Part shown: positions 39,060 to 47,016 of the stretch, piece after piece | Numbering within the stretch: position 1 is the first letter of the stretch | How the letters are laid out: the number at the start of each line of letters is the position of its first letter | From: Yinghuangia sp035454725 | GTDB taxonomy: Bacteria; Actinomycetota; Actinomycetes; Streptomycetales; Streptomycetaceae | DNA: 64,000 bases | Direction of reading: 5' to 3' | NCBI RefSeq assembly: GCF_051388935.1 | Contig: NZ_JBPKBI010000024.1 | Coordinates: 11,247-75,246 of the forward strand | Notes under the pieces: generated by a model | What the model was told of the DNA's origin: nothing | Databases searched by the model: none | Seen by the model: only the letters and a program-made list of their open reading frames with translations | Made by a program: the position numbers and the translations under genes

Positions 39060-39532
39060 CACTCCTCCTCGACCGCGTGGCGACGGCGACTGGACCGAAC
39101 CGGTTCGCGCTTTCTCTCACGCTCGCGCGGCCGCACGGCCGACTGCTCCTCCTCTTCGTCCTCGTCGTCGCCCGCGCCCACGGCGCGTCGGACCTTGCCC
39201 GCGACGGCGTCGACCGCGCCCCCGACGGCCCCTTCGGCCTTGCCGCGGCTGCCGCCTTCGGTGACCTCGTTGATCAGTCCGGGCAGCGTGGACCGGCGGC
39301 CGGTGTGTTCGAGGTCGAGGCGGTTCGTCGCCTCGGCGAACCGCAGGTACGTGTCGACGCTCGCCACCACGATCCGCGCGTCGATCTGCAAGAGCTCCAG
39401 GCCGAGGAGCGAGACGCGGACGTACACGTCGATGACGATGCCGCGGTCCAGGATCAGGTCCAGAACGTCGTACAGGTTGCCCGAGCGTGACCCGTCCTGG
39501 CCGCGGACCGCCGGCTGGTTGGGCGACCCCAT
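39059..39532 (-). CDS. gvpA: Gas vesicle structural protein GvpA
   Basis: Protein of 157 aa. The core NLYDVLDLILDRGIVIDVYVRVSLLGLELLQIDARIVVASVDTYLRFAEATNRLDL is the major shell protein fold. The 75-residue C-terminal extension, rich in Gly then acidic and basic residues (DDEDEEEEQ, then RPRERERKRE), is longer than in classical GvpA. Ribosome-binding site GGGAGGCGGG lies upstream of ATG 39532. Confidence 0.95.
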   Translation of the reverse strand: MGSPNQPAVRGQDGSRSGNLYDVLDLILDRGIVIDVYVRVSLLGLELLQIDARIVVASVDTYLRFAEATNRLDLEHTGRRSTLPGLINEVTEGGSRGKAEGAVGGAVDAVAGKVRRAVGAGDDEDEEEEQSAVRPRERERKREPVRSSRRRHAVEEE

Positions 39533-39611
39533 GGAATTCCCGCCTCCCTGTCGGTAGGCCTGGCGACGGCGCCGCACGCCGCCGTCCCGGCCGACTGGTT
39601 GACCGGCGTGA

Positions 39612-39959
39612 TCAACTGCCGGTGTCGCTGCGTCTGTAGCGCGCGACGCGCCGCCACCCCGCGAGTTCACCGCTGCTGTCGAGGTTCAGCTCGTACGTGG
39701 CCAGCAGACTTGTCGTGTCGGGCACACGCTCCATCTCGACGACGTCGACCCTGACCTCCCACCCGTCCTCCGAGCGCCGAAGCCCGGAGATGCCCTCCAC
39801 GGGACGGTCGAGCAAGTCGTCGATATACGCCCGAGCCAGACCGACGACGTCCTTGGCCGCCAGCCGCCGTCGGGTCTCCGCCCGATGCTCCGTCCCGGAA
39901 ACCGTGCGGCGGCGACCTTGTCGCTCCGCCCGGTCCTTTGAAGGGTTTTGGTCGGTCAT
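39612..39959 (-). CDS. gvpO: Gas vesicle protein GvpO
   Basis: Protein of 115 aa. The N-terminal third is charged and disordered; the rest (LAAKDVVGLARAYIDDLLDRPVEGISGLRRSEDGWEVRVDVVEMERVPDTTSLLATYEL) is the GvpO family. In haloarchaea GvpO affects vesicle gene expression. It is the first gene of the operon gvpOAFGJLSK; gvpA starts 79 bases later. Confidence 0.93.
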   Translation of the reverse strand: MTDQNPSKDRAERQGRRRTVSGTEHRAETRRRLAAKDVVGLARAYIDDLLDRPVEGISGLRRSEDGWEVRVDVVEMERVPDTTSLLATYELNLDSSGELAGWRRVARYRRSDTGS

Positions 39960-40051
39960 GCGTCCGCCCGTCCGAAAGCACCGGTCCCGGCGAGGTGTCC
40001 TTGGCGACATCCCGCCGCGTGCGATCTGCCGTGGACCGGTTCCCACAATCG

Positions 40052-40080
40052 ACACTAGCCGCTTCGGGTGAATAAACACA
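40052..40080 (-). promoter_or_regulatory. Candidate promoter of the gvp operon
   Basis: On the minus strand TGTGTT (40080-40075), 17-base spacer, TAGTGT (40057-40052), about 90 bases before the gvpO start. The -35 is a poor match and the surrounding T-rich run may help; tentative. Confidence 0.3.
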
Positions 40081-40532
40081 CAAAAAGTACAATTCATCCG
40101 GACCGCCGCCTGATCCCGCACCGGCAGCAGCCCGCGGGCGACGGAACGGACGTGTCCGTGACGGCGCCGGTCGCTTAGCGCGGCCGGCGCGCCGACGCGC
40201 ATGCGGGCACGCCGGGAACCACCGGCGGCCGACAACCTGCGTCTCGCCGGTCGGGACCGGGTTCCGCGCTGCGGCTGACGGCCGGGATCGCGGTGACGAG
40301 GTCCGGCGACGCCGACGCGGAGAGCGAACGGCGGCCCGGGTCCTCAGCTGTCCCACGCCGAACCGCCATTCCCCGTCTTCGGTGGAGGGCGGCGGATCCC
40401 GAGGGCTCGGGTCACGGCCGTGGGCCACTCGGCTCGCGTGGCGGCCGCGTATCGCCGTCGGCCGCCCCTGGGATGCCCCGGGTCGCGGTCGCCGCACGGC
40501 GGCCCTCCGCAGACCGGACGTCACCGCGGCGG

Positions 40533-40546
40533 GGGCCGAACGGCCC
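40533..40546. promoter_or_regulatory. GGGCCG-AA-CGGCCC palindrome, OsdR/DevR-like box
   Basis: Perfect inverted repeat 109 bases before the CBS-BON start. It resembles the GGGCC-type palindromes I recall for Streptomyces OsdR, the DevR/DosR-like dormancy regulator. CBS proteins are known members of such regulons, which supports the reading; not checked by alignment. Confidence 0.4.
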
Positions 40547-40654
40547 TGTTCCGCCGGGTTGTTGCCGCGCAGACTCGTCACACGTTCCCGACAACGGCGT
40601 TGACGACGGCTCCGCGACCACCGCCCGCCCCGGCGGAGCCCCGAGGAGGCTTCC

Positions 40655-41437
40655 ATGAAACAGCAGCGCGTCGAATCCCTGATGACCGCCGACGTCGTCA
40701 CCGTCGACACTCGGACCCCGTTCAAGGAGATCGTGCGTGTGCTGCGTGAGCACCGCATCAGCGCCGCCCCGGTTCTCGACGGCGACAAATCCGTCGTGGG
40801 CGTGGTCTCGGAGGCCGACCTGCTGCGCAAGGAGGCCGACAACGAGGGCCGTACATACCCCCGCGGCACCCACGGCCACCGGGCGGCCCGCGAAGCTCGC
40901 CGCAAGGCCGAGGCCGAGACGGCAGGCGCTCTCATGACCGCGCCCGCCGTCGTCATCAGCCCGAAGGCGACCGCCGGCGAAGCCGCCCGTCACATGGAGC
41001 GGCACAACGTCAAACGGCTGCCCGTCGTCGACCAGACCGGCCAACTGCGCGGCATCGTCAGCCGATGCGACCTGTTGCGCGTCTTCCTCCGCCCCGACGA
41101 GCACATCCGCGACGAGATCCGCAACGACGTGCTGTGCCACGATCTGTGGGTCGACCCGACGAGCATCGACGTGCGAGTGGTCGACGGAGTGGTGACCCTC
41201 GCGGGCGAGTTGGAGAACAAGACCCTGGCCCGCGTCCTGACCGGCCTGGCCCGCGGCGGGGGGGGGGGGGGGGGGGGGGACGAAANAGTGGTGACCCTCG
41301 CGGGCGAGTTGGAGAACAAGACCCTGGCCCGCGTCCTGACCGGCCTGGCCCGCGGCGTCGACGGCGTCGTCCGGGTCCACGACCGCCTGACCTACGCCGT
41401 CGACGACACCAGGATCCGCCCCGGCAGCCTCGCCTGA
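40655..41437 (+). CDS. CBS-CBS-BON protein (damaged by assembly scar)
   Basis: ATG 40655 with GAGGAGG upstream. Two CBS motifs (MTADVVTVDTRTPFKEI... and MTAPAVVISPKATAGEAARHM...) are followed by a BON domain. As printed the BON domain is split by a 22-G run, an N and a 70-base duplication; removing 99 bases restores an intact protein of about 227 aa, in frame. CBS pairs bind adenosine nucleotides; BON binds membranes or lipids. Such genes are typical of the actinobacterial dormancy/hypoxia response. Confidence 0.88.
   Translation: MKQQRVESLMTADVVTVDTRTPFKEIVRVLREHRISAAPVLDGDKSVVGVVSEADLLRKEADNEGRTYPRGTHGHRAAREARRKAEAETAGALMTAPAVVISPKATAGEAARHMERHNVKRLPVVDQTGQLRGIVSRCDLLRVFLRPDEHIRDEIRNDVLCHDLWVDPTSIDVRVVDGVVTLAGELENKTLARVLTGLARGGGGGGGGDEXVVTLAGELENKTLARVLTGLARGVDGVVRVHDRLTYAVDDTRIRPGSLA
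41188..41356. repeat. 70-bp duplication with poly-G insert (probable misassembly)
   Basis: Bases 41188-41257 are repeated exactly at 41287-41356; between them lie 22 G, ACGAAA-like bases and one N (41286). Poly-G followed by an N is what two-colour Illumina reads leave at a false contig end, so the second copy is probably an unmerged overlap. Confidence 0.85.
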
Positions 41438-41459
41438 CCCGGCAGCTCTCGCCGCACCG

Positions 41460-41663
41460 TCATGACGCCTGGCCACGCTCCCGGCCACCGGAAGCCGGCC
41501 AGGCGACTTCCCCGCCGTAACGCATCACCGGGTGGGGTGCGCAGCGCAGATCAGGGCCGACAGCGCAGGCGAGTGCCGGAACCGAGCCCAACAGGACCAC
41601 GGCGAACAACAGCGTCGCGAACTGCCCGAGCCCCATGTCGCCATCGGTCCCCGCCATGGCCAC
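41460..41663 (-). CDS. Possible small single-span membrane protein
   Basis: Frame of 67 aa (GTG 41663 or ATG 41657), 51 bases downstream of the TPR gene stop on the same strand. Residues 15-34 (QFATLLFAVVLLGSVPALAC) would be a membrane segment or signal peptide. Ribosome-binding site weak, no known family. The rest of the gap between 41438 and 41714 shows nothing else. Confidence 0.3.
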   Translation of the reverse strand: MAMAGTDGDMGLGQFATLLFAVVLLGSVPALACAVGPDLRCAPHPVMRYGGEVAWPASGGRERGQAS

Positions 41664-41714
41664 TCGTCCTACGAACGAACCCGCCCGCCGAGAAGAGCGC
41701 CGTTCCGCTTCGGC

Positions 41715-44636
41715 TCAGCCCATGGACTCACGGATCTCGTCCAGGATGGCCACGGCCTCGGCGGCGTCGCGTTCGCGGGCCGACGACGTGGCCGCTGCCA
41801 GGCGGGCGGCGGCCTCCTCGGGCTTGCCGTGCGCGTACTGGTCGATCTGGGCGGCGAGGCCGACCAGGTGGGCGTACGTCTCCTGCAAGTCCGGGAGGCC
41901 CGCCTCCAGGCGGGTCGCGGCACGGTCGGCGCGATCGAGGGCGTCGCCTGTGCGTTCGGCGGTCCACAGGGCCTGGGCCCACTGCAGTTCGGTGACCGCC
42001 CGCTCGTGGGCGAGGTTCAGGTCGGGGCCGTCCGAGGCGGACTCCAGCGCCGCCGTGGCATCGGAGAACATGGCCAGCGCGGCCTGCACCGCAGCGTCGG
42101 CTTCGGCCGCGCCCTCGGTGGCGGCGATGGTGTGCCTGACCTCCAGGAGGTTCCATGCCGCGGCCCGGGTCAGGCGGACCACCGCGCCGGGGCGGTCGAG
42201 TGCCGCCGCGAGCCGGATCGCTTCGGTGAAGGCCTCTTCCGCCGCCCGGTACCGGCGCGAGGCGCTGAGTGCATGGGCCGCCTCGGCCGCCAGCAGGGCC
42301 TGGGAATCGGCGTTGTCGCCCTCCGCGGCCTGGGCCGCCGCGGCGACCAGGACTTCCGCCGCGTCGGCGGCCTGCCCGGATGCGAGCAGCGACGAGCCGA
42401 GGACATACCGGGCATGCAGGCCGGCTTCCGGGCCCATGAGTTCCTCGATCTCCGCCACGGACTCCTCCAGCACCGCGGCGGCGTCGGACGGACGGCCGCG
42501 GTCGCGCAACAGCGATGCGAGGCCCAGGCGGCAGTGCGCCGCGCCGTGCCGGTCGCCGAGCCGGTCGAATTCGTGTGCGGCCCGGAGGGCGTACTCGATG
42601 GCGGGGTCGAGGCGTCCGTTCGCGGCGGCGGCGTTGGTCAGCGTGACCAGCAGGTTGCCATAGTGCGCCGGGTCGTCGACAGGGCCCCGGGCCGCGTCGA
42701 GGAGTTCGGTGAGCACGGACTCCGCGCCCGCCGGGTCACCGCTGTGCAGCAGGTACTCCCCCAGCATCAGGCCCAGTTCGACGGCCTGCCAGGGGCGTTG
42801 TGCGCGGAGGCACTCGGCGACGGCGGTCCGCAGCTCGGCTTCGGCGGGCTCCCCGGCGGTCATCGCCAGTTGGGCCCGCACCTCGGCGACCTGCGCCAGG
42901 CGGTGCGGCCAGTCGTGCTCCGCGGCCGCCGCGGCGAGGCGGTCCGCTTCCTCGGCGGTCCGTGCGCGGGCGGCGGCCCTGGCCGCTTCGTCCTCCGCGC
43001 GGAACAACGCGACGCGGGCGAGGATCAACCGCGCACCCAGCACCGCACCGTATTCGATCGGCAACGCGCTGCCCTGCGTCACGTAATCCGCGGTTTCGGC
43101 GGTCAGCGTGTCGAGGTCGGACGCCCACGGAACAGCCAGGTCCGACGGAGCCTCGGGGTGCGCGACCGCGATCAGGCTGTGCGCCCGCGCCGCGTGCGCG
43201 GCGCCCAACCGGCCGACCCTGTCGAAGAGTTCGACGGCCTGCCGGAACAACTCGACGCCCTCGGCAAACCGGCCGCCGCTCAGCAGCGCGCTCGCCCGGC
43301 ACCGGGCCAGTTCGGCGGCGACCTCATCGGTGAGGGTGACACCCTGCGCCTCGGCGGCCTCGGCGTAGCGCTCCCAGGCGGCTTCCGCGTCCGGATGCCC
43401 TGCGGGCCACAACGTGCGTGCGCGCTCAAGGAGTTCGTCGATGTCGGCGGCAACCGTGGTAGTGGGTGCGGGGGTTGCCGGACGCGGAGCGGCGACGAGG
43501 GTCGAGCGTACGCCGAGCGGCAACGCGTCCAGCAGCGGCTCCTGCGCGAGCCTGGCCCGCAGTTGCGTGCTGACGAAATCCGAACCGTTGCGGGCGTCGA
43601 AGCGGGCCGCCAGCGCGAAGGCCTCACGCTCGACCAGGGCGAGCAGCCCCGCCGCCGTGCCGTCGGTGCCCGGGACGTCGGCCACCGTGGTGCCGCCGTG
43701 TCCGAGCGCGACCAACCTGCGCAGCAGCACGGCGGCCCCTCCGTGGAACATCATCTGCGTCTCCGCGCTGTCCACCGGGGAGGCCAGCCACGCGCGGTGC
43801 TCCGCAAGGATTTCGACGCCGCGTCCCTCGTTGCCGGTGAGCGCGCAGAACTCGATGTGCTGCGCGACGCTCGCGCACGTGCTGACCTTGCCGCGCACCA
43901 GGCGGTAGCCGCGCAGGTGGTTCGCGCGGGCCTCGTCGAGCCGACCGAGCCGGACGAGCGGCAACATCGAGTCGGCGATGGTGAGTTGGGGCTCCTCGGA
44001 ACACGTGCGCATGCCGGAGAGCGTCGGCTCGAACACTTCCAGCGCGTCGGCGTCCTTGTGGTGTTCGGCGTACCAGCGGCCCTGTTCACGGCGTTCGCAC
44101 GCGTCGCAGTCGGTCAACTCGTCCCGCCCGGCGGCCAGCCAGGCCGCGAACTCGCGTTCCGCGGAGTCTTTTTCACCGGTGTGGTCGTACAGGTAGAAGC
44201 GGCATTTGTGCACCGGCCGCAGGCTGTGGCCCGCGGTCCGGAAGCGGCGCTCCATGTCGTCCAGGAACGCCCGGATGGTGCGCAACGGCACCTCCGGCAC
44301 GGCGAGCAGCGACGACGTGACCCACTTGAGGTGCCAGAAGACCTGGTACGTCAGCTCCTCATCGAACTCGCCCGGCTGTTCGTCGAACATGCGCAGGAGC
44401 CGGGCCATGGAGACCGTGCTCTTGTGCGACTCGCCGCCGTAGTTGTAGGAGACGATGGTCTGCACCAGCGCGTCCGCGATCATCGGGGTGCCGCCGATGC
44501 GCTCGGCGGCTGCCAAGAGCGCTTCGGCGTGAGCGCTGCGGGCGGTTCCGTACGGCTCCCCGCGCACCGCGGCGCGGGCGCGCGCGTAGGAGTCCGCGTC
44601 GACGACGAGGTCTTCTATGCCGTGCGGTTCGGTCAT
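41715..44636 (-). CDS. Large TPR protein paired with Hsp90
   Basis: Protein of 973 aa, ATG 44636 with GAGGGA upstream, 14 bases after the Hsp90 stop. Nearly all helical TPR-type repeats, from an atypical first part (RTIRAFLDDMERRFRTAGHSLRPVHKC) to clear repeats (YALRAAHEFDRLGDRHGAAHCRLGLASLLRDRG). A Cys pair (DCDACERREQG) lies near residue 175. Eukaryotic Hsp90 uses TPR cochaperones; a bacterial Hsp90 with a cotranscribed TPR partner suggests similar docking (inference). No MEEVD-like tail is present on the Hsp90. Confidence 0.85.
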   Translation of the reverse strand: MTEPHGIEDLVVDADSYARARAAVRGEPYGTARSAHAEALLAAAERIGGTPMIADALVQTIVSYNYGGESHKSTVSMARLLRMFDEQPGEFDEELTYQVFWHLKWVTSSLLAVPEVPLRTIRAFLDDMERRFRTAGHSLRPVHKCRFYLYDHTGEKDSAEREFAAWLAAGRDELTDCDACERREQGRWYAEHHKDADALEVFEPTLSGMRTCSEEPQLTIADSMLPLVRLGRLDEARANHLRGYRLVRGKVSTCASVAQHIEFCALTGNEGRGVEILAEHRAWLASPVDSAETQMMFHGGAAVLLRRLVALGHGGTTVADVPGTDGTAAGLLALVEREAFALAARFDARNGSDFVSTQLRARLAQEPLLDALPLGVRSTLVAAPRPATPAPTTTVAADIDELLERARTLWPAGHPDAEAAWERYAEAAEAQGVTLTDEVAAELARCRASALLSGGRFAEGVELFRQAVELFDRVGRLGAAHAARAHSLIAVAHPEAPSDLAVPWASDLDTLTAETADYVTQGSALPIEYGAVLGARLILARVALFRAEDEAARAAARARTAEEADRLAAAAAEHDWPHRLAQVAEVRAQLAMTAGEPAEAELRTAVAECLRAQRPWQAVELGLMLGEYLLHSGDPAGAESVLTELLDAARGPVDDPAHYGNLLVTLTNAAAANGRLDPAIEYALRAAHEFDRLGDRHGAAHCRLGLASLLRDRGRPSDAAAVLEESVAEIEELMGPEAGLHARYVLGSSLLASGQAADAAEVLVAAAAQAAEGDNADSQALLAAEAAHALSASRRYRAAEEAFTEAIRLAAALDRPGAVVRLTRAAAWNLLEVRHTIAATEGAAEADAAVQAALAMFSDATAALESASDGPDLNLAHERAVTELQWAQALWTAERTGDALDRADRAATRLEAGLPDLQETYAHLVGLAAQIDQYAHGKPEEAAARLAAATSSARERDAAEAVAILDEIRESMG

Positions 44637-44650
44637 GCGTGATTCCCTCG

Positions 44651-46501
44651 TCACTTCGTGTCGGCGGCGTTGTCGTGCACGGCGCGTTCCAGCAGTCCCA
44701 GGAACGAGCGGTTCAGCAAGGCACTTTCGGCGGTGGTCAGCGGTCGGCGGCTGAGCAACAGGGCTTGACCGTAGAGGCCTTCGACGGTCGTGCGGACCAG
44801 GTCCGCGTCGCCGACCGCGATGATTCGGCGTACCAGCGGGTTGAGGTGGTTGAGCACGAGCCGCGCCCGTGGCGCGTCGCCGCGCAGTGCGCCGAGGATG
44901 CCGGCCCACAGCGTGTCGCCCGCCGCCGCGGCGTCCGCCTCGGATTGGGCGCGCTTGCGTTCGCCCTGCTCGTCACGGCCGTCGAGGAGCAGCGCCGGCA
45001 CCGAGACCGGGTGGAACGCGCGCAGCGACGCCTCGCAGGACAGCGGGTCCAGGACGCCTCGGGCCAGGGTCAGGAAAGCTCCGGCGGCCAACTCGACGGA
45101 CGGGTCCACCGGGTCCAGGTGGGCGGTGACGGTGTCGGGGTCGAGTCCGTCGACCACTGTGCCGGGCCGCAGGTCGGGCAGGCGGCGCACGAGGTCCGCG
45201 TCGTAGGTGTAGCCGCCGTTGACGACGCCCAGCCCGGCCGCGCCCGCGATCGGTGCGATCTGCCGGAACTCCTCGACGGTGTCGGTGACATGGACCACCG
45301 GGTGGCGGCGGGTGAACTCGTCGAGGTTGACTCGGCCGTCGGTGGTCTCGAAGGGCAGCCACGGCAGCATGACTTCGAACAACTCGTCGTCGTGCCGGGC
45401 CATCGCCTTGACGCCGAGGTGGTGCACGGCGAGGAACCTGCCGAGGCGTTCGGGGTCGCCGGCCGCCAGCCCGGTCAGCCAGTCGCGCAGCGTGGCGCCG
45501 ATCGCGTCGCGGACGGCGGCCAACGCCTCGTCGTCGTACAGTCCTTCGCGCGACGCGGTGGGCCGCAGCGCGTCGGTGTCGACGGCGCAGCGCACGAAGA
45601 ACGCCCAATCCGGCAGCAGCGCGTCCGCTGACTCGGTGAGCAACATGCCTTTGAGGTGCACGCGGTGCTTGCCGCGCATTGCCGGGCTGACCGCGGACGG
45701 CAGCACGAACGCGGCGCCGCGCACCCCGGCGAGGGGGACGTCCAAGTCGACGACGTCGAGCGGCGCGAAGCCGAGGGTGTCCTCGCAGTAGCGGGCCAGC
45801 GCGACACGGCGTGCGGACGGGTCGGGGTAGGTGCGTTCCCACACCGCGGGCGTGTCGGTGACCCGGTGGACGTTCCCGCTCCCGTCGGCAACCGTGATGT
45901 CGTACGGCAGCAACGCCCCGAAGTCGCGGGCGAGTTCGATGACCCGTGCAGGGGAGAACCACTCCTCGCAGCCGCGCCGGGGCGTCAGCCGGACCGTGGT
46001 GCCGGGAGCCGGCCGCGCGTCGTCGGGCAGGGTGCGCACGGTGTAGCGGCCGTCGGAGCCGGCGCGCCATTCGACCGGAGCCGCGCCGGGGTCGGCGGCC
46101 GAGCGTGTCACGACGGTGATTTCGTCCGCGACGACGAAGCAGGCGAGCAGGCCGATGCCGAACTGCCCGAGGTAATCGCGGCGGGCCGCCTCCAACTCGC
46201 CGCGCTTGGAGCTGCGTCCGATGGTCGCGAGGAAGCGGTGGACGTCGGCCTCGGACAGGCCGATGCCCGTGTCCGCGACCTCCAGGGCACCCTGGGCGGC
46301 GGTGACGTGTATCTCCGCGGGCGCGTCAGGGTAGTGCGCGCGCCGCGCGGTGACGGCGTCGACGCCGTTCTGGAGCAACTCGCGCAGGTACACCCGGGGA
46401 CTGGAGTACAGGTGGTGCGACAACAGGTCGACCAGGCCGCGCAGGTCGACCTGGAACGTATGGTCCAGGGAGAGCCCCGGGGCGGGGACGGCGTCGTTCA
46501 T
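44651..46501 (-). CDS. Hsp90-family protein (HtpG-like)
   Basis: Protein of 616 aa. GHKL ATPase motifs: YLRELLQNGVDAVTAR (ATP-Mg Asn in place), EVADTGIGLSEADVHRFLATIGRSSKR and GQFGIGLLACFVVADEI. Middle-domain Arg region: ALRPTASREGLYDD. The C-terminal dimerisation domain is present (NHLNPLVRRIIAVGDADLVRTTVEGLYGQALL). Divergent from E. coli-type HtpG; belongs to an actinobacterial subgroup that sits with TPR genes. Chosen ATG 46501 overlaps the stop of a short upstream frame as ATGA. Confidence 0.92.
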   Translation of the reverse strand: MNDAVPAPGLSLDHTFQVDLRGLVDLLSHHLYSSPRVYLRELLQNGVDAVTARRAHYPDAPAEIHVTAAQGALEVADTGIGLSEADVHRFLATIGRSSKRGELEAARRDYLGQFGIGLLACFVVADEITVVTRSAADPGAAPVEWRAGSDGRYTVRTLPDDARPAPGTTVRLTPRRGCEEWFSPARVIELARDFGALLPYDITVADGSGNVHRVTDTPAVWERTYPDPSARRVALARYCEDTLGFAPLDVVDLDVPLAGVRGAAFVLPSAVSPAMRGKHRVHLKGMLLTESADALLPDWAFFVRCAVDTDALRPTASREGLYDDEALAAVRDAIGATLRDWLTGLAAGDPERLGRFLAVHHLGVKAMARHDDELFEVMLPWLPFETTDGRVNLDEFTRRHPVVHVTDTVEEFRQIAPIAGAAGLGVVNGGYTYDADLVRRLPDLRPGTVVDGLDPDTVTAHLDPVDPSVELAAGAFLTLARGVLDPLSCEASLRAFHPVSVPALLLDGRDEQGERKRAQSEADAAAAGDTLWAGILGALRGDAPRARLVLNHLNPLVRRIIAVGDADLVRTTVEGLYGQALLLSRRPLTTAESALLNRSFLGLLERAVHDNAADTK

Positions 46502-46719
46502 GGATGCCAATCATGGCCGATCCGCCTGACACGCTTCCATCGGGCCAGACGGAGCCGCACGGTCTTGTCTCCAAGCCAACTCCCCTGACAGTGTGGGTCG
46601 GTGGCGTCCCCGTCGGCGGCTGTCGCGTTCCGCCACCACTTGTCGCGCCACAGGTAGGGCAGGCCCTCCCGGACGAAGTCGCACGTTCCGCCCGTGGAAT
46701 GAGACCCGGCGGGCGACAA
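46498..46719 (-). CDS. Possible small protein upstream of the Hsp90 gene
   Basis: Frame of 73 aa from TTG 46719, ending in an ATGA overlap with the Hsp90 start. Trp-rich: EGLPYLWRDKWWRNATA and ending IGHDWHP. Such overlaps are typical of real pairs in this window, but no ATG/GTG start and no good ribosome-binding site are seen, and I do not recognise the family. Confidence 0.3.
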   Translation of the reverse strand: MSPAGSHSTGGTCDFVREGLPYLWRDKWWRNATAADGDATDPHCQGSWLGDKTVRLRLARWKRVRRIGHDWHP

Positions 46720-47016
46720 TTCCGGTCGGCTCGCGGAACGGTTTCGACGAATCCGGAATTTGGAATTCCGATTCCGTGAATCCCAACCTCAGATATTGCT
46801 CAAGTCCAATCGACGGCCGAGTTCATGGTCGGTAGTTTTCCTGCGTACCTCAGGCTGTCTCGAAGAACGCCCTGCACGTGCCCACCCGGCCCCCCGTTGA
46901 TCGTTTTGCCGGAACAAAGAGTGCTTTTGCCGGCCCGTGCGGCATTTACCGGCGAGCCCGGATCCACGGCAGTACGACCGGGTGGTCCCGACATCGCTGA
47001 GACAAGGACACCGAGC
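46720..47016. other. Divergent region with inverted repeat
   Basis: AT-richer region between the Hsp90 operon and the secreted-protein gene. CGGAATT-TGG-AATTCCG at 46754-46770 is a perfect 7-bp inverted repeat and a candidate operator. No CIRCE and only a half HAIR-like GCTCAAG (about 46798) is present. Confidence 0.4.

Larger units (their letters stand above)
39960..40654. other. Divergent control region, gvp operon / CBS-BON gene
   Basis: About 700 bases without a recognised gene. The part nearest gvpO (40050-40100) is AT-richer and carries a candidate promoter; a palindrome at 40533-40546 lies nearer the CBS-BON gene. Between them I see no feature. Confidence 0.5.

Noticed and set aside
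41532..44642. 1036-codon plus-strand frame opposite the Hsp90-linked TPR gene
   Set aside because: Shadow frame; the minus-strand TPR protein has repeats, a start and correct spacing to the Hsp90 gene.
46720..46830. HAIR (HspR) or CIRCE element upstream of the Hsp90 operon
   Set aside because: Only a single GCTCAAG half-site is present and no TTAGCACTC palindrome.
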